From contig NZ_DASZGI010000266.1 of NCBI RefSeq assembly GCF_035938995.1, forward strand, positions 1 to 31,066: a stretch of 31,066 nt of DNA, in the 5' to 3' direction. Source of the stretch: DASZGI01 sp035938995 (GTDB lineage Bacteria > Actinomycetota > Actinomycetes > Streptomycetales > Catenulisporaceae). The translations under genes were made by a program, and so were the position numbers. Each line of letters begins with the position of its first letter. Within the stretch, counting starts at the first letter, position 1. The notes beneath the pieces are model-generated. The model ran no database searches and had not been told where the DNA came from. It was given only the letters and a program-made list of their open reading frames with translations. Of this stretch, positions 7,803 to 15,957 are shown piece by piece.

Positions 7803-8747
7803 TCAGGCGCCCGCCGCGCCGGAGGCGGTGATGTTCGTGATGATCTGCGCGTTGACGCTGCTCAGGCTGGGCGCTTGGGAGCTTTGGTCCACGCCGATGT
7901 CGATCAGCGTGAAGTAGCCGGACTGGCCGGGCACCGGGACGGCGATCGCCTCGACCGTGCCGCTGGGGCCCGAGTAGTTCGGCACGACGCTCCAGGTGAC
8001 CTGATAGCCGACCCTCCCGGCCACGGTCACCGCACCCTGGCTCACCACGCTGTGCGAGGCCAGGTTGCCGTAGTTGCCCTGGGCAAGCGTCCCGACGTCC
8101 GAGGTGGCGACCGACTGGGCGTCGGAGCCGGCGGTCGTGGCGAAGCTGACCCCGCCACGGGTGCATCGCGCCGTCGAACTGGCGCCGTTGGCCTGAGACA
8201 GCGCGCTCGGGCAGGTGTACGGACCGGTGCTGAGCGCGGGCCAGCTGCCCTGGCCGCTGGTCGAGCCGGAGGTCGCCGTCCAGCCGCTGGGAACCGGGAT
8301 GGTCATCCCGTCGATGGGGTCGGACACGGTCTGACCGCTGCCGCCGGTGACCGTCGGCGCGGGCGAGGCGCTGGGTCCACCACCCAAGCCACCGCCACCG
8401 AGCCCGCCTAGCCCGTTGCCGTTGCCCAGACCGCCGTTCCCCGGTCCAGGGGTCGGGCTGGACTGCAGGCCGGACGAAGTCGCGCTGGTCGAGCCACTGT
8501 TATGCAGCGCGACGTAGGTCCCGATTCCGCCGCCCACCAGCACCACGACCACGCCGACGGCGATCAGCGCCTTGGTGCGGGAACGGCGGCCGGGACCGAT
8601 CGCGCCGGTGCCGAGCGGCCGGACGGTGGTGCTCCATCCAGTGCCGTCCCACCACCGTTCCAAGGGCAGTCCGTCGTGACCGACCTCGCCGGTCGGGTAC
8701 CAGCCGGCGGGGGCCGCGGCGTCGCGTGAGGGCTCAGGGATCGACAC
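7803..8747 (-). CDS. DUF2510-domain membrane-anchored protein
   Basis: The product of about 314 residues starts with a DUF2510 motif (PAGWYPTGE...LPLERWWDGTGWS, ~10-40), a short domain that typically sits on the cytoplasmic side before a membrane helix. Next come a basic stretch, a membrane helix (ALIAVGVVVVLVGGGIGTYVAL, ~60-81), a Gly/Ser/Pro/Asn-rich linker (~82-135) and an extracellular domain of ~180 residues beginning near PIDGMTIPVPSGW, a form seen in exported actinobacterial proteins of unknown role. Two cysteines at CPS and RCT could pair. Start is uncertain: GTG at 8747 (used) or TTG at 8768. Confidence 0.8.
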   Translation of the reverse strand: MSIPEPSRDAAAPAGWYPTGEVGHDGLPLERWWDGTGWSTTVRPLGTGAIGPGRRSRTKALIAVGVVVVLVGGGIGTYVALHNSGSTSATSSGLQSSPTPGPGNGGLGNGNGLGGLGGGGLGGGPSASPAPTVTGGSGQTVSDPIDGMTIPVPSGWTATSGSTSGQGSWPALSTGPYTCPSALSQANGASSTARCTRGGVSFATTAGSDAQSVATSDVGTLAQGNYGNLASHSVVSQGAVTVAGRVGYQVTWSVVPNYSGPSGTVEAIAVPVPGQSGYFTLIDIGVDQSSQAPSLSSVNAQIITNITASGAAGA

Positions 8748-8884
8748 GCCTCGAACGTAGCGCCACAACCTTCGTCGTCGGCGAAGGGCCGACTAAGAAT
8801 TCGCCGAACAAAGGCTGTGAAATGGGCAGCTGAGCAGGTGTGGCCGGGCCGGCGGCGGAGCCGGCGGGTCGGCTACCGGACGGT

Positions 8885-9244
8885 TCAGCCCCTGGCGCCG
8901 ATCCGGCGGCGCCAGTCCGCGGGAACACGCCCGGCGGGTCCGGGGGCGGGTTGGTCCACAGGATGGCTGTCCGGGGCGGCCAGATCCGGTCCGGACTCGA
9001 TCCACTCGGCGGTGTCGTAGTTCCAGAACCAGCTCTCGCCGGGTTCGAAGCTGCGGATGATCGGGTGCGCGGTGGCGTCGTTGTGCGCGGTGGCGTGCTT
9101 GGCGGGCGAGTCGTCGCAGCAGCCGATGTGACCGCATTGGGCGCAGCGGCGCAGGTGGAACCACCATCCTCCGGCGGCTTCGCATTCGGCGCAGCCGGTG
9201 CCGCTCGGCGGGACGGTCGGGTCGATTCCGCTCGTGGTGCTCAT
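8885..9244 (-). CDS. UBP-type zinc-finger protein
   Basis: The 119-residue protein has a UBP-type zinc finger at ~15-75: GCAECEAAGGWWFHLRRCAQCGHIGCC, then three histidines (about H50, H54 and H60) and the aromatic block ESWFWNYDTAEW. In eukaryotic deubiquitinases this fold grips the free C-terminal Gly-Gly of ubiquitin; bacterial stand-alone versions are widespread in actinobacteria, with no established ligand that I know of. The ATG overlaps the histidine-kinase stop by 4 nt (ATGA), so it is the last gene of a three-gene coupled operon. The C-terminal ~40 residues are proline-rich and probably disordered. Confidence 0.88.
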   Translation of the reverse strand: MSTTSGIDPTVPPSGTGCAECEAAGGWWFHLRRCAQCGHIGCCDDSPAKHATAHNDATAHPIIRSFEPGESWFWNYDTAEWIESGPDLAAPDSHPVDQPAPGPAGRVPADWRRRIGARG

Positions 9245-10707
9245 CTCGGCTCCTGGGGGTCGGTTTCGCCGGTGTTCTCATTGCCGGCCAGCGGGAGGCG
9301 CACCTGGAAGCGGGTGTCGCCGGGCACCGACTCGACCCGCAGGTCGCCGCCGTGCTTGTTGACGACGATGCGCCAGGAGATGTCCAGGCCGAGCCCGGTG
9401 CCCTCGCCCACCGGCTTGGTGGTGAAGAAGGGATCGAAGATGCGGTCGCGGATCGCGGCCGGGATCCCCGGCCCGGTGTCGCGGAACTCGACCAGGAGGC
9501 GGTCCTCGTCCCGGGCGGTCCGCACGGTCAGCGTGCCCCCGGCACCGTCGGCGTTCATCGCGGCGGCGGCGTTGTCGATCAGGTTCGTCCAGACCTGGTT
9601 GAGCTCGCCGGGGTAGCCGGGGATCTTCGGCAGGGTGCGGTCGTAGTCCTTGACGACGGTGATCCCGGAGCCGAGCTTGCCGGAGAGCATGAGCAGGGTG
9701 CTGTCGAGCAGGTCGTGCACGTCGGTGACCTGGTAGGGAGCCCGGTCGAGCTGGGAGTACTGCTTGGCGGCGCCGAGGAGCCGGGAGATGCGGGTGGTGG
9801 AGTCCGTGATCTCGTTCATGAGCAGCTCGGTCTCGACGGTGTAGTTGAGCCACCGGACCGCTCCTTCGAGGACCGTCTCGTCCACGGCCGCCGCGACCTG
9901 CTCCAGCCACGCGATGTCGAGGCCGGCCTGGACGAACGTCGGTGCGAGCTGCCATCCGCCGTCCACACCGTGGTCGGCGAGCCAGTCCGCGAGCGCGTCC
10001 TCGCGGTCGGCGGCCTCCATCGGACTGAGGGGGGCCGCCTTGGAGACCTGCTCGGCGGTGCGTTCCTGGATCTCGATGAGTGTTTCCAGGGCCTCGCGCT
10101 CGTAGCGGCCGGCGGCGATCGCGCGCAGCTTGCTGCGCATTCCGGCGACCCGCCCGCGCAGCTCGGACGCCGCCCTCACCGCCGCGGCAGCGGGGTTGTT
10201 GAGCTCGTGAGTGAGTCCGGCGGACAGCGACCCGAGGGCGAGCAGCCGTTCGCGCTGGCCGATGGCCTCCTGCGTGTTCTTGTTGCCGAAGAAAAGTCCT
10301 TCCAGCAGGTGCACCGCCATCGGGAACCAGTCCTGCATGATGGCGGCGAAGCTCTGCGCCGGGAGCACGAAGAAGCGCGAGGGCTCGGTGACCCGCAGAG
10401 TGCTGTTGTAGATCTGCGGCAGCCGGTCGCCGAGGTAGGCCATGAAAGCCCCGGCGTAGACGCCCGGGCTGGAGCTGCGGCTGATCTCGACGTCCTCGGT
10501 GCCGACCCGCCGCAGCAGCACGACCGAGCCCTCGAGCAGCACGTAGAAGCAGGTGGCCGGCTCGCCCTCGGCGTATACCTGGCCGGGTTCGAACTTTTCC
10601 ACGCGCCCGTCTCTGCACAGCCTCTCCAGCTGCTGCGCGTCGAGCTTCTCGAAGAGGAACAGGGAGCTGAGCTCGACCTTGTCGCACGGCATCAGCTCGC
10701 TGTTCAC
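9241..10707 (-). CDS. Sensor histidine kinase with cyclic-nucleotide-binding-like domain
   Basis: The 488-residue soluble protein has an N-terminal cNMP-binding/Crp-like domain (~10-130, with FEPGQVYAEGEPATCFYVLLEGSV), a short linker, an H-box LSAGLTHELNNPAAA with the predicted phospho-His at about 167, a long helical insertion (~185-330), and a full HATPase: N-box NLIDNAAAAM (Asn 379), G1 DTGPG (~410), F-box FDPFFTTK (~424) and G2 GEGTGLGL (~434). No membrane helices are present, so it senses an intracellular signal. The start overlaps by 4 nt the stop of the receiver/TrxR-like gene, its presumptive phosphotransfer partner. Whether the sensor domain binds cAMP, c-di-GMP or something else cannot be told. 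Confidence 0.92.
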   Translation of the reverse strand: MNSELMPCDKVELSSLFLFEKLDAQQLERLCRDGRVEKFEPGQVYAEGEPATCFYVLLEGSVVLLRRVGTEDVEISRSSSPGVYAGAFMAYLGDRLPQIYNSTLRVTEPSRFFVLPAQSFAAIMQDWFPMAVHLLEGLFFGNKNTQEAIGQRERLLALGSLSAGLTHELNNPAAAAVRAASELRGRVAGMRSKLRAIAAGRYEREALETLIEIQERTAEQVSKAAPLSPMEAADREDALADWLADHGVDGGWQLAPTFVQAGLDIAWLEQVAAAVDETVLEGAVRWLNYTVETELLMNEITDSTTRISRLLGAAKQYSQLDRAPYQVTDVHDLLDSTLLMLSGKLGSGITVVKDYDRTLPKIPGYPGELNQVWTNLIDNAAAAMNADGAGGTLTVRTARDEDRLLVEFRDTGPGIPAAIRDRIFDPFFTTKPVGEGTGLGLDISWRIVVNKHGGDLRVESVPGDTRFQVRLPLAGNENTGETDPQEPR

Positions 10708-12380
10708 GACTGCTCCAGATACCGGTGCACGAGCATGACGGCCATCGCTCCCTCTCCGACCGCGGACGCCACCCGTTTGGCCGATTCGGAGCGCGCGTCC
10801 CCGGCCACGAACACCCCCGGCACGCTGGTCTCCAGGTGGTACGGGGGGCGGTCCAGCTCCCAGTTGGCCGGCGGGCGCCCGTCACTGGTCAGGTCGGGGC
10901 CGGCGACGATGAACCCGCGGGAGTCGCGCAGCACGGTCCCCTCGAGCCAGTCGGTCAGCGGCGCCGCGCCGATGAACACGAACATCCACTGGGCGTCGAC
11001 GATCTCGGTGCGCCCGCTCGCCGTGTCCCGCAGGGTGAGCTTCTCCAGGTGGTCCGAGCCGTGCGCGGCCTCGACGACCGTGCCGGTGCGCACGCTGATG
11101 TCGGGCGTCTGCTCGATCTGCTGGATGAGGTAGTAGGACATCGAGTCGGCCAGGGACGAGCCGCGGATCAGCAGGGTGACGGACTTGGCCCGGCGGGCGA
11201 GGTACATGGCGGCCTGCCCGGCGGAGTTCGCGCCGCCGACGATGTAGATGTCTTGCCCCTGGCACGCTTCCGCTTCGGTCAGCGCCGAGCCGTAGAAGAC
11301 TCCGCGCCCGGTCAACTCGTCCAGGCCCGGCGCCTCGAGCTGCCGGTACGACACCCCGGTCGCGAGAATCACGCAGTGCGCGGCGATCGCGGAGCCGTCC
11401 GAGAAGCGGACGGTGCGCGAGGAGCCGTCGGCCTCCAGGCCGGTCACCTCCCGCGCGGTCAGGATCTCCGCCCCGAACTTCGCCGCCTGCCGCCGCGCCC
11501 GATCGGTGAGCTGCGCCCCGGACACACCGTCCGGGAACCCAAGGTAGTTCTCGATCCGCGAGCTCTGCCCGGCCTGCCCGCCGGTGGCCGAGCGCTCCAC
11601 GAGCACAGTGCGCAGCCCCTCGGACGCGCCGTACACGGCCGCGCCGAGACCGGCGGGGCCGCCGCCGATGACGATCAGGTCGTAGAACTGCGCGGCCGGG
11701 GTCGTGGCCAGCCCGACCCGCGCGGCCAGCTCCGAGTCCTCCGGCTCCACCAGCGGCGTACCGTCCGGGGTGACGACGAGCGGGAGTCTGCGCCCGTCCT
11801 GCCCGGCTGCGGCGAGGAGCCGCTGGCCCTCCGGTTCGTCCGAGGAGTACCAGCGGTACGGCACCTGGTTGCGTGCCAGGAACTCCCGGACGGCCGATGA
11901 GCGCGCCGACCATCGGTGCCCGACGACCTTGGTCGTCGGGATGGACCGGAACGCCGTGGCCCGCCATGACTCCAGCAGGTCGTCCAGGACGGGATAGAGC
12001 TTCTCCTCGGGCGGATCCCACGGCTTGAGCAGGTAGTAGTCGAGATCGATGACGTTGATCGCCTCGATGGCGGCATTGGTGTCCGCATAGGCGGTCAGCA
12101 GCACCCGCCGCGCCCCGGGGTGCACGTCGAGGGCCTGCTCGAGGAACTCGATCCCGTTCATCTGGGGCATCCGGTAGTCGGCCACGATCGCCGCCACCTG
12201 ATCGCCGCGCAGCTTCAACTCGCGCAGCGCATCCAAAGCCGTCGCGCCGGATTCGGCACGCACGATCCGGTACGACTCGCCGTAGCGGCGCCGCAAGTCC
12301 CGGGCGACGGCCCGCGACACCTCCGGATCGTCGTCGACGGTCAGAATCACCGTCCGCGCAGGACTGGTCGCCTGGGCCAT
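10704..12380 (-). CDS. Response-regulator receiver fused to glutaredoxin-like and thioredoxin-reductase-like FAD domains
   Basis: The 558-residue fusion starts at MAQATSPARTVIL. Residues ~10-135 are a receiver domain (acidic D16-D18, phospho-acceptor D68 in VADYRMP, T96, K119). Residues ~150-230 look glutaredoxin-like (GHRWSARSSAVREFLARNQVPY and LPLVVTPDG) but have Ser where a CxxC would be. Residues ~233-558 are a pyridine-nucleotide-disulfide-oxidoreductase fold: FAD loop GGGPAGLGAAVY (~239), ATG motif (~340), NAD(P)H loop GGANSAGQAA (~382) and FAD motif FVAGDAR (~524). The thioredoxin-reductase CxxC site reads YGSALTEAEAC, so the redox pair is absent. The frame opens further upstream (GTG at 12449), but the ATG at 12380 follows GGAGGG and begins the domain. 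It is the first gene of the operon with the kinase and zinc finger. Confidence 0.9.
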   Translation of the reverse strand: MAQATSPARTVILTVDDDPEVSRAVARDLRRRYGESYRIVRAESGATALDALRELKLRGDQVAAIVADYRMPQMNGIEFLEQALDVHPGARRVLLTAYADTNAAIEAINVIDLDYYLLKPWDPPEEKLYPVLDDLLESWRATAFRSIPTTKVVGHRWSARSSAVREFLARNQVPYRWYSSDEPEGQRLLAAAGQDGRRLPLVVTPDGTPLVEPEDSELAARVGLATTPAAQFYDLIVIGGGPAGLGAAVYGASEGLRTVLVERSATGGQAGQSSRIENYLGFPDGVSGAQLTDRARRQAAKFGAEILTAREVTGLEADGSSRTVRFSDGSAIAAHCVILATGVSYRQLEAPGLDELTGRGVFYGSALTEAEACQGQDIYIVGGANSAGQAAMYLARRAKSVTLLIRGSSLADSMSYYLIQQIEQTPDISVRTGTVVEAAHGSDHLEKLTLRDTASGRTEIVDAQWMFVFIGAAPLTDWLEGTVLRDSRGFIVAGPDLTSDGRPPANWELDRPPYHLETSVPGVFVAGDARSESAKRVASAVGEGAMAVMLVHRYLEQS

Positions 12381-12452
12381 ACCTGTCCCTCCGAGCCGCT
12401 CGCCCTCTCGGCCCGACGTCGCCCGCAGGCGTGTCCGGGCCGATCGCACTCA

Positions 12453-12458
12453 ATCCTA
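12453..12458 (-). promoter_or_regulatory. Candidate -10 box for the RR-TrxR/kinase/UBP operon
   Basis: On the minus strand TAGGAT stands about 70 nt ahead of the operon's ATG, in the ~200-nt gap after the DUF574 gene. No well-spaced -35 was seen (TTGGTG is 20 nt upstream, too far). Weak prediction. Confidence 0.3.
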
Positions 12459-12577
12459 TGGACCACTTTCCGCTTTGGCACCAATGCGGCGGGACATGTC
12501 GACGCGCTGACGCGGCACCTATACTCCGGGGCCACGCCGCATGACCTACACGGGCGAGGTTTTCGCCGAGCGCGGGG

Positions 12578-13387
12578 TCACGGTTTGCGGCCGACGCCGC
12601 CCTCCTGGTCCACCTCGGGCAGTTCGCCGACCTCGATCACGTCGGGCCGCCAGCGGGGAATCGGCACCACGCCGGGCTCGACCAGCTCCAGGCCCTCGTA
12701 GAAACCGGCGATCTGCCCGGGGCTGCGCAGGTTGTAGGGCACTCCGCCGCCCTTGGCGTACTGCCTGATCGCCTCGATGTACGCCTCGTTGGTGGCGGTG
12801 CCGTCGCACTGGGCCAGGTAGCTGCCGGGCGGCAGTGCCTCCAGTAGCCGTTTGACGATCGAGCGCGCCTCCGCGTAATCGGCGATGTGCCCCAGGACGC
12901 CCATCATGATCAGCGCGATCGGCTGCTGGAAGTCCAGCGTCTGCGCGGCCTGGGAAAGGATCGTCTCGGGCGCGCGCAGATCCGCGTCGATGTAGTTGGT
13001 GACGCCCTCGGGGGCGCTGGTGAGCAGGGCGCGGGCGTGCACCAGGACCAGCGGATCGTTGTCCACATAGACGATCTTCGACTCGGGGGCGATCCGCTGG
13101 GCTATCTGGTGGGTGTTGTCCATCACCGGCAGGCCGGTGCCGATGTCGAGGAACTGGCGGATTCCGGCCTCGCCGGCGAGGTGGCGCACGACCCGGGACA
13201 GGAAGGCGCGGACCGCGCGCGCCTTGTCCCGCTGTTCCGGGTAGACCGCGAGGAACCGATCCCCCGCTTCCCGGTCCACCGGATAGTTGTCCTTGCCGCC
13301 CAGCCAGTAGTTCCAGATCCGAGCTGAGTGCGGCACCGTCGTGTCGATCTTCGGTCCTGGGTCCGCGGCTGACGGGTCGCCGGTCAT
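12578..13387 (-). CDS. SAM-dependent methyltransferase (DUF574/PF04672 family)
   Basis: The 269-residue protein starts MTGDPSAADPGPKIDTTVPHSARIWNYWLGGKDNYPVDRE; the segment PHSARIWNYWLGGKDNY is the hallmark N-terminus of the actinobacterial DUF574 methyltransferases. A Rossmann SAM site follows (FLDIGTGLPV ~80-89, VYVDNDPLVLVHARALL, DADLRAPE). These proteins are numerous in actinomycetes, often near XRE/DUF397 genes as here, but their substrates are mostly undefined. Start: ATG with GAGGAG 10 nt upstream; the in-frame upstream extension is poor. Encoded on the same strand downstream of the XRE regulator. Confidence 0.93.
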   Translation of the reverse strand: MTGDPSAADPGPKIDTTVPHSARIWNYWLGGKDNYPVDREAGDRFLAVYPEQRDKARAVRAFLSRVVRHLAGEAGIRQFLDIGTGLPVMDNTHQIAQRIAPESKIVYVDNDPLVLVHARALLTSAPEGVTNYIDADLRAPETILSQAAQTLDFQQPIALIMMGVLGHIADYAEARSIVKRLLEALPPGSYLAQCDGTATNEAYIEAIRQYAKGGGVPYNLRSPGQIAGFYEGLELVEPGVVPIPRWRPDVIEVGELPEVDQEGGVGRKP

Positions 13388-13543
13388 CGGGAGGGCACTC
13401 CTCACAGCGGGATGGGCGCGATCTTGCGGGCGCCGGTCGTACACGCGGTTCGTGCGGTACAGGTGGTGCGGTTGTGTGTCGCTGATCCTGCCACGCCGGG
13501 CCGCTTTCAGGGAATCAGGGCTCGGGCTTCGGCGGTCATCGGA

Positions 13544-14506
13544 TCAGCGCGCGTCCATGTCTTTGATCACGTCGATGAGGAAATCGGTGGTGTCGGCGGC
13601 GGGCAGCGCGCCCACGCACAGCTGGTTGATGACCATGGAGTAGTTGTCGAGGTCCGCGCGTTTGTCCAGGTAAGTGGCGCTGGTCAGTTGTTCGAGGTAG
13701 ACGATGTCGGGCAGTGTCGGCTCCGTGAAGCGCAGGATGGAGAACGGGCCGCCGGCGGCCGCGTGACCCCCGCGGGAGAAGGTGGCCACCTGGATGCTGA
13801 CGTTCGGCAGCTTCGACGCCTCCAGCAGATGCTCGAGCTGGGCGCGCATCACCGCCGGGCCGCCCAATGGCCGACGCAGGGCGGCCTCGTCGATCACCGC
13901 CCAAAGCGTCGGCGGTTGCTCACGGTGCAGCAGCCGGGCCCGGCCCATGCGCAGGCCGACGCGTCGTTCGATCTCCTCCGGCGTGGCCAGCCCGTGTCCG
14001 AGCCGGATGACGGCGCGGGCGTAGTCCTCGGTTTGCAGCAGGCCGGGGACGAACTGGACCTCGTAGCTGCGGATGACCGAGGCGGCCTCCTCCAACCCGA
14101 CGTAGACCTCGAACCAGTCGGGGACGAGGTCGGCGAACGAGTGCCACCAGCCATGGCTGTTGGCCTGCGCCATGAGGGCGAAGAACGCGTCGCGTTCGGT
14201 CGCGCCGCGCACTCCGTACAGGGTCAGCAGATCGGCGATGTCGCGTTGCTTGAGGCTGACCTGTCCCAGCTCGATGCGGCTGATCTTGGCGTGGGAACCG
14301 CGGATCGCCTGCCCGGCCGCCTCCCGGCTGATCCCCGCGGCCGTGCGCAGGCGGCGCAGCTGCGCACCCAGCAAGATCCGCAAGACGGTGGGGCCGCCGT
14401 CGCCGGAGGCCGCCAACTGCGCGACCGAGGACACGGGCACAGCCGGCGTGCCCGGGGCACCGCCGCCCGCGGAATCACCGGCCGCTGCTGGACTGACCTG
14501 GCTCAC
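13544..14506 (-). CDS. XRE-family helix-turn-helix regulator with DUF5753 domain
   Basis: The 320-residue protein starts at a GTG (VSQVSPAAAG) with GAGGGGG a few nt upstream. After a ~40-residue Ala/Gly/Pro-rich tail, residues ~42-98 form an HTH (LGAQLRRLRTAAGISREAAGQAIRGSHAKISRIELGQ) and ~130-310 form DUF5753 (WFEVYVGLEEAASVIRSYEVQFVPGLLQTEDYARAVI; DEAALRRPLGG; LEHLLEASKLPNVSIQV). XRE-DUF5753 proteins are typically encoded next to DUF397 proteins, and some such pairs control development or antibiotic production in Streptomyces; their mechanism has parallels with toxin-antitoxin modules. The partner DUF397 gene lies 273 nt upstream on the same strand. Confidence 0.93.
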   Translation of the reverse strand: MSQVSPAAAGDSAGGGAPGTPAVPVSSVAQLAASGDGGPTVLRILLGAQLRRLRTAAGISREAAGQAIRGSHAKISRIELGQVSLKQRDIADLLTLYGVRGATERDAFFALMAQANSHGWWHSFADLVPDWFEVYVGLEEAASVIRSYEVQFVPGLLQTEDYARAVIRLGHGLATPEEIERRVGLRMGRARLLHREQPPTLWAVIDEAALRRPLGGPAVMRAQLEHLLEASKLPNVSIQVATFSRGGHAAAGGPFSILRFTEPTLPDIVYLEQLTSATYLDKRADLDNYSMVINQLCVGALPAADTTDFLIDVIKDMDAR

Positions 14507-14779
14507 CTGTTCCCCCTCTGAAGACGCCGACGAGGTCCACGATCCCGGCCGGCGCGCGAATCCGACATCGCGAAACCGCCATGCCCGGGGGCACGGTCCA
14601 GCGCAGTCGGCCGACGCCGTCGACCGAGCCACCTCACCGGCACGTGCACACCACCTTCCGGGCATTGGACACCGGATACTTACATTCCCGGCGACCAGGC
14701 TAGCGCGCACGGCATCGCTCGTCGCCCGCACACTGACGCTTGCCGCGCGCCGTATCGCGGCACCCACGGCGCAGAACGC

Positions 14780-15034
14780 TCAGCCGCGCCCTGGCTGAGC
14801 GAGGCCCAGATCGTCGAAGTGCCCGTCCTTGGCCCCCCGCACGAACGCCGCGACTTCGGCCGGGGCGAAAAGCAGCACAGCGCCGTGCGGATCCCGGGAG
14901 TTGCGCATCGCGATCCCCACTCCCGGTACCTGTGTCAGCTCGACGCAGTTGCCGCTCGGGTTGCTGTGAGAACTCTTACGCCACACCAGGGTGTCCACGA
15001 GTCCTGCGACTGCGTCCTTGTCTGTCTGCTCCAT
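14780..15034 (-). CDS. DUF397-domain protein
   Basis: The 84-residue protein contains the DUF397 signature LVWRKSSHSNPSGNCVELTQVPG...IAMRNSRDPHGAVLLFAPAEVAAFVRGAKDG. DUF397 proteins are small partners of XRE-DUF5753 regulators in actinomycetes and probably modulate them by direct binding. Start at ATG (MEQTDKDAV) with AAGGGG about 7 nt upstream; the longer upstream frame runs through the intergenic direct repeats and is not a credible extension. The 14507-14779 gap to the XRE gene shows no other feature. Divergent from the HATPase gene at 15257. Confidence 0.94.
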   Translation of the reverse strand: MEQTDKDAVAGLVDTLVWRKSSHSNPSGNCVELTQVPGVGIAMRNSRDPHGAVLLFAPAEVAAFVRGAKDGHFDDLGLAQPGRG

Positions 15035-15113
15035 CGCCAGGCCCCTTCCACTCGCAGGTTCTCCCCGTCCGCCATCCGATCTTGGCGCCGCCGTCAGCGT
15101 CCCGTAAGAACAT

Positions 15114-15160
15114 ACGTGCTTGCAATGGGTCTTGCGAATGAAATTACAGACGTGCTTGCA
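15114..15160. promoter_or_regulatory. Direct repeats ACGTGCTTGCA, candidate operator in divergent promoter
   Basis: Two perfect 11-bp direct repeats ACGTGCTTGCA (15114-15124 and 15150-15160), start-to-start distance 36 bp, lie between the DUF397 start (minus) and the HATPase start (plus). A partial third copy (CTTGCG, 15131-15136) sits between them. The position is right for the local XRE regulator to act on both directions; this is inference. Confidence 0.5.
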
Positions 15161-15256
15161 CGAGCGGTCGCGCGTCCGCCAGGATGGACGCGGACCTGAT
15201 CCGCGGTCAGGAACCATGACCGCTCCGTGCTTGTACCGACCCCACCGGGACTCGCC

Positions 15257-15865
15257 ATGACCCGATCCGCACGGCACCCCGCGTCAGGGCCGTATGCCGC
15301 CTTCGCCGGCGGGCCGTCGGCCGAATCGGTTCCCGCGCACGAGCGCCGGCTGGTCCGTCAGTGCGAGTTGATCGCCGATCCCGGCGCCGCCAAGCTCGCC
15401 CGCGAGTTCACCCGGGCCACCCTGCCCGACTGGGGCCACGGGGAACTGCTAAGCGACATCACACTGGTCGTCTCCGAGCTGGTGACCAACGCCGTGCGCC
15501 ACGGCGTACCGCACGCACCGCACGACATCGGCGACCTGACGATCCGCTTCGGCCTGATCCGGCAGGCCACCTTCGTCCTGTGCATGGTCCACGACGGCGG
15601 CGGCACCCCGCCCACCGTCAGACACGTCACCGAACCCGCGCAATCCGACCCTCTGGGCGAAGTGGGCCGGGGCCTGGGCATCGTCGCCCAGCTCGCCACC
15701 ACCTGGGGCTGGACCCCGCCGGACCACAACGGCAAGACGGTCTGGGCGACCTTCGTGACCGCGGACCTCCACGGCGGAACCGGCGAGTTCGTCGCCCCTG
15801 CCCTCCCGCACCGAGACCAGTCGCCTGAGTTCGAGACGTTGGTCTGGAGCCTTTTGAGCGTCTGA
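15257..15865 (+). CDS. HATPase_c anti-sigma-factor-like serine kinase (RsbW/SpoIIAB type)
   Basis: The 202-residue protein carries a compact HATPase_c domain: SDITLVVSELVTNAVRHGVP (N-box, ~75-94), VHDGGGTPP (G1, ~122-130) and GRGLGIVAQLATTWGW (G2, ~148-163). There is no sensor or H-box region. This is the RsbW-like class, which in actinomycetes regulates anti-sigma antagonists or works with XRE/DUF397 pairs. Such ATPases are very often adjacent to XRE-DUF397, as here. Start: ATG (MTRSARHP) chosen over an upstream in-frame ATG at 15227 because the family domain begins later and GGGA lies upstream. No cognate STAS protein is nearby. Confidence 0.9.
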   Translation: MTRSARHPASGPYAAFAGGPSAESVPAHERRLVRQCELIADPGAAKLAREFTRATLPDWGHGELLSDITLVVSELVTNAVRHGVPHAPHDIGDLTIRFGLIRQATFVLCMVHDGGGTPPTVRHVTEPAQSDPLGEVGRGLGIVAQLATTWGWTPPDHNGKTVWATFVTADLHGGTGEFVAPALPHRDQSPEFETLVWSLLSV

Positions 15866-15957
15866 TCTGGCTCCGGACGGGATGAGGTGGGGTGCCCCCG
15901 GCCTTCGCGTGCCGGGAAGCTCGCATGCTGCTGACACCAGTCGGCGCCCGCGTCGCG

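Noticed and set aside
9352..11133. 593-residue plus-strand open frame opposite the kinase/TrxR operon
   Set aside because: Composition is typical of high-GC antisense shadow; both minus-strand genes have clear domains there.
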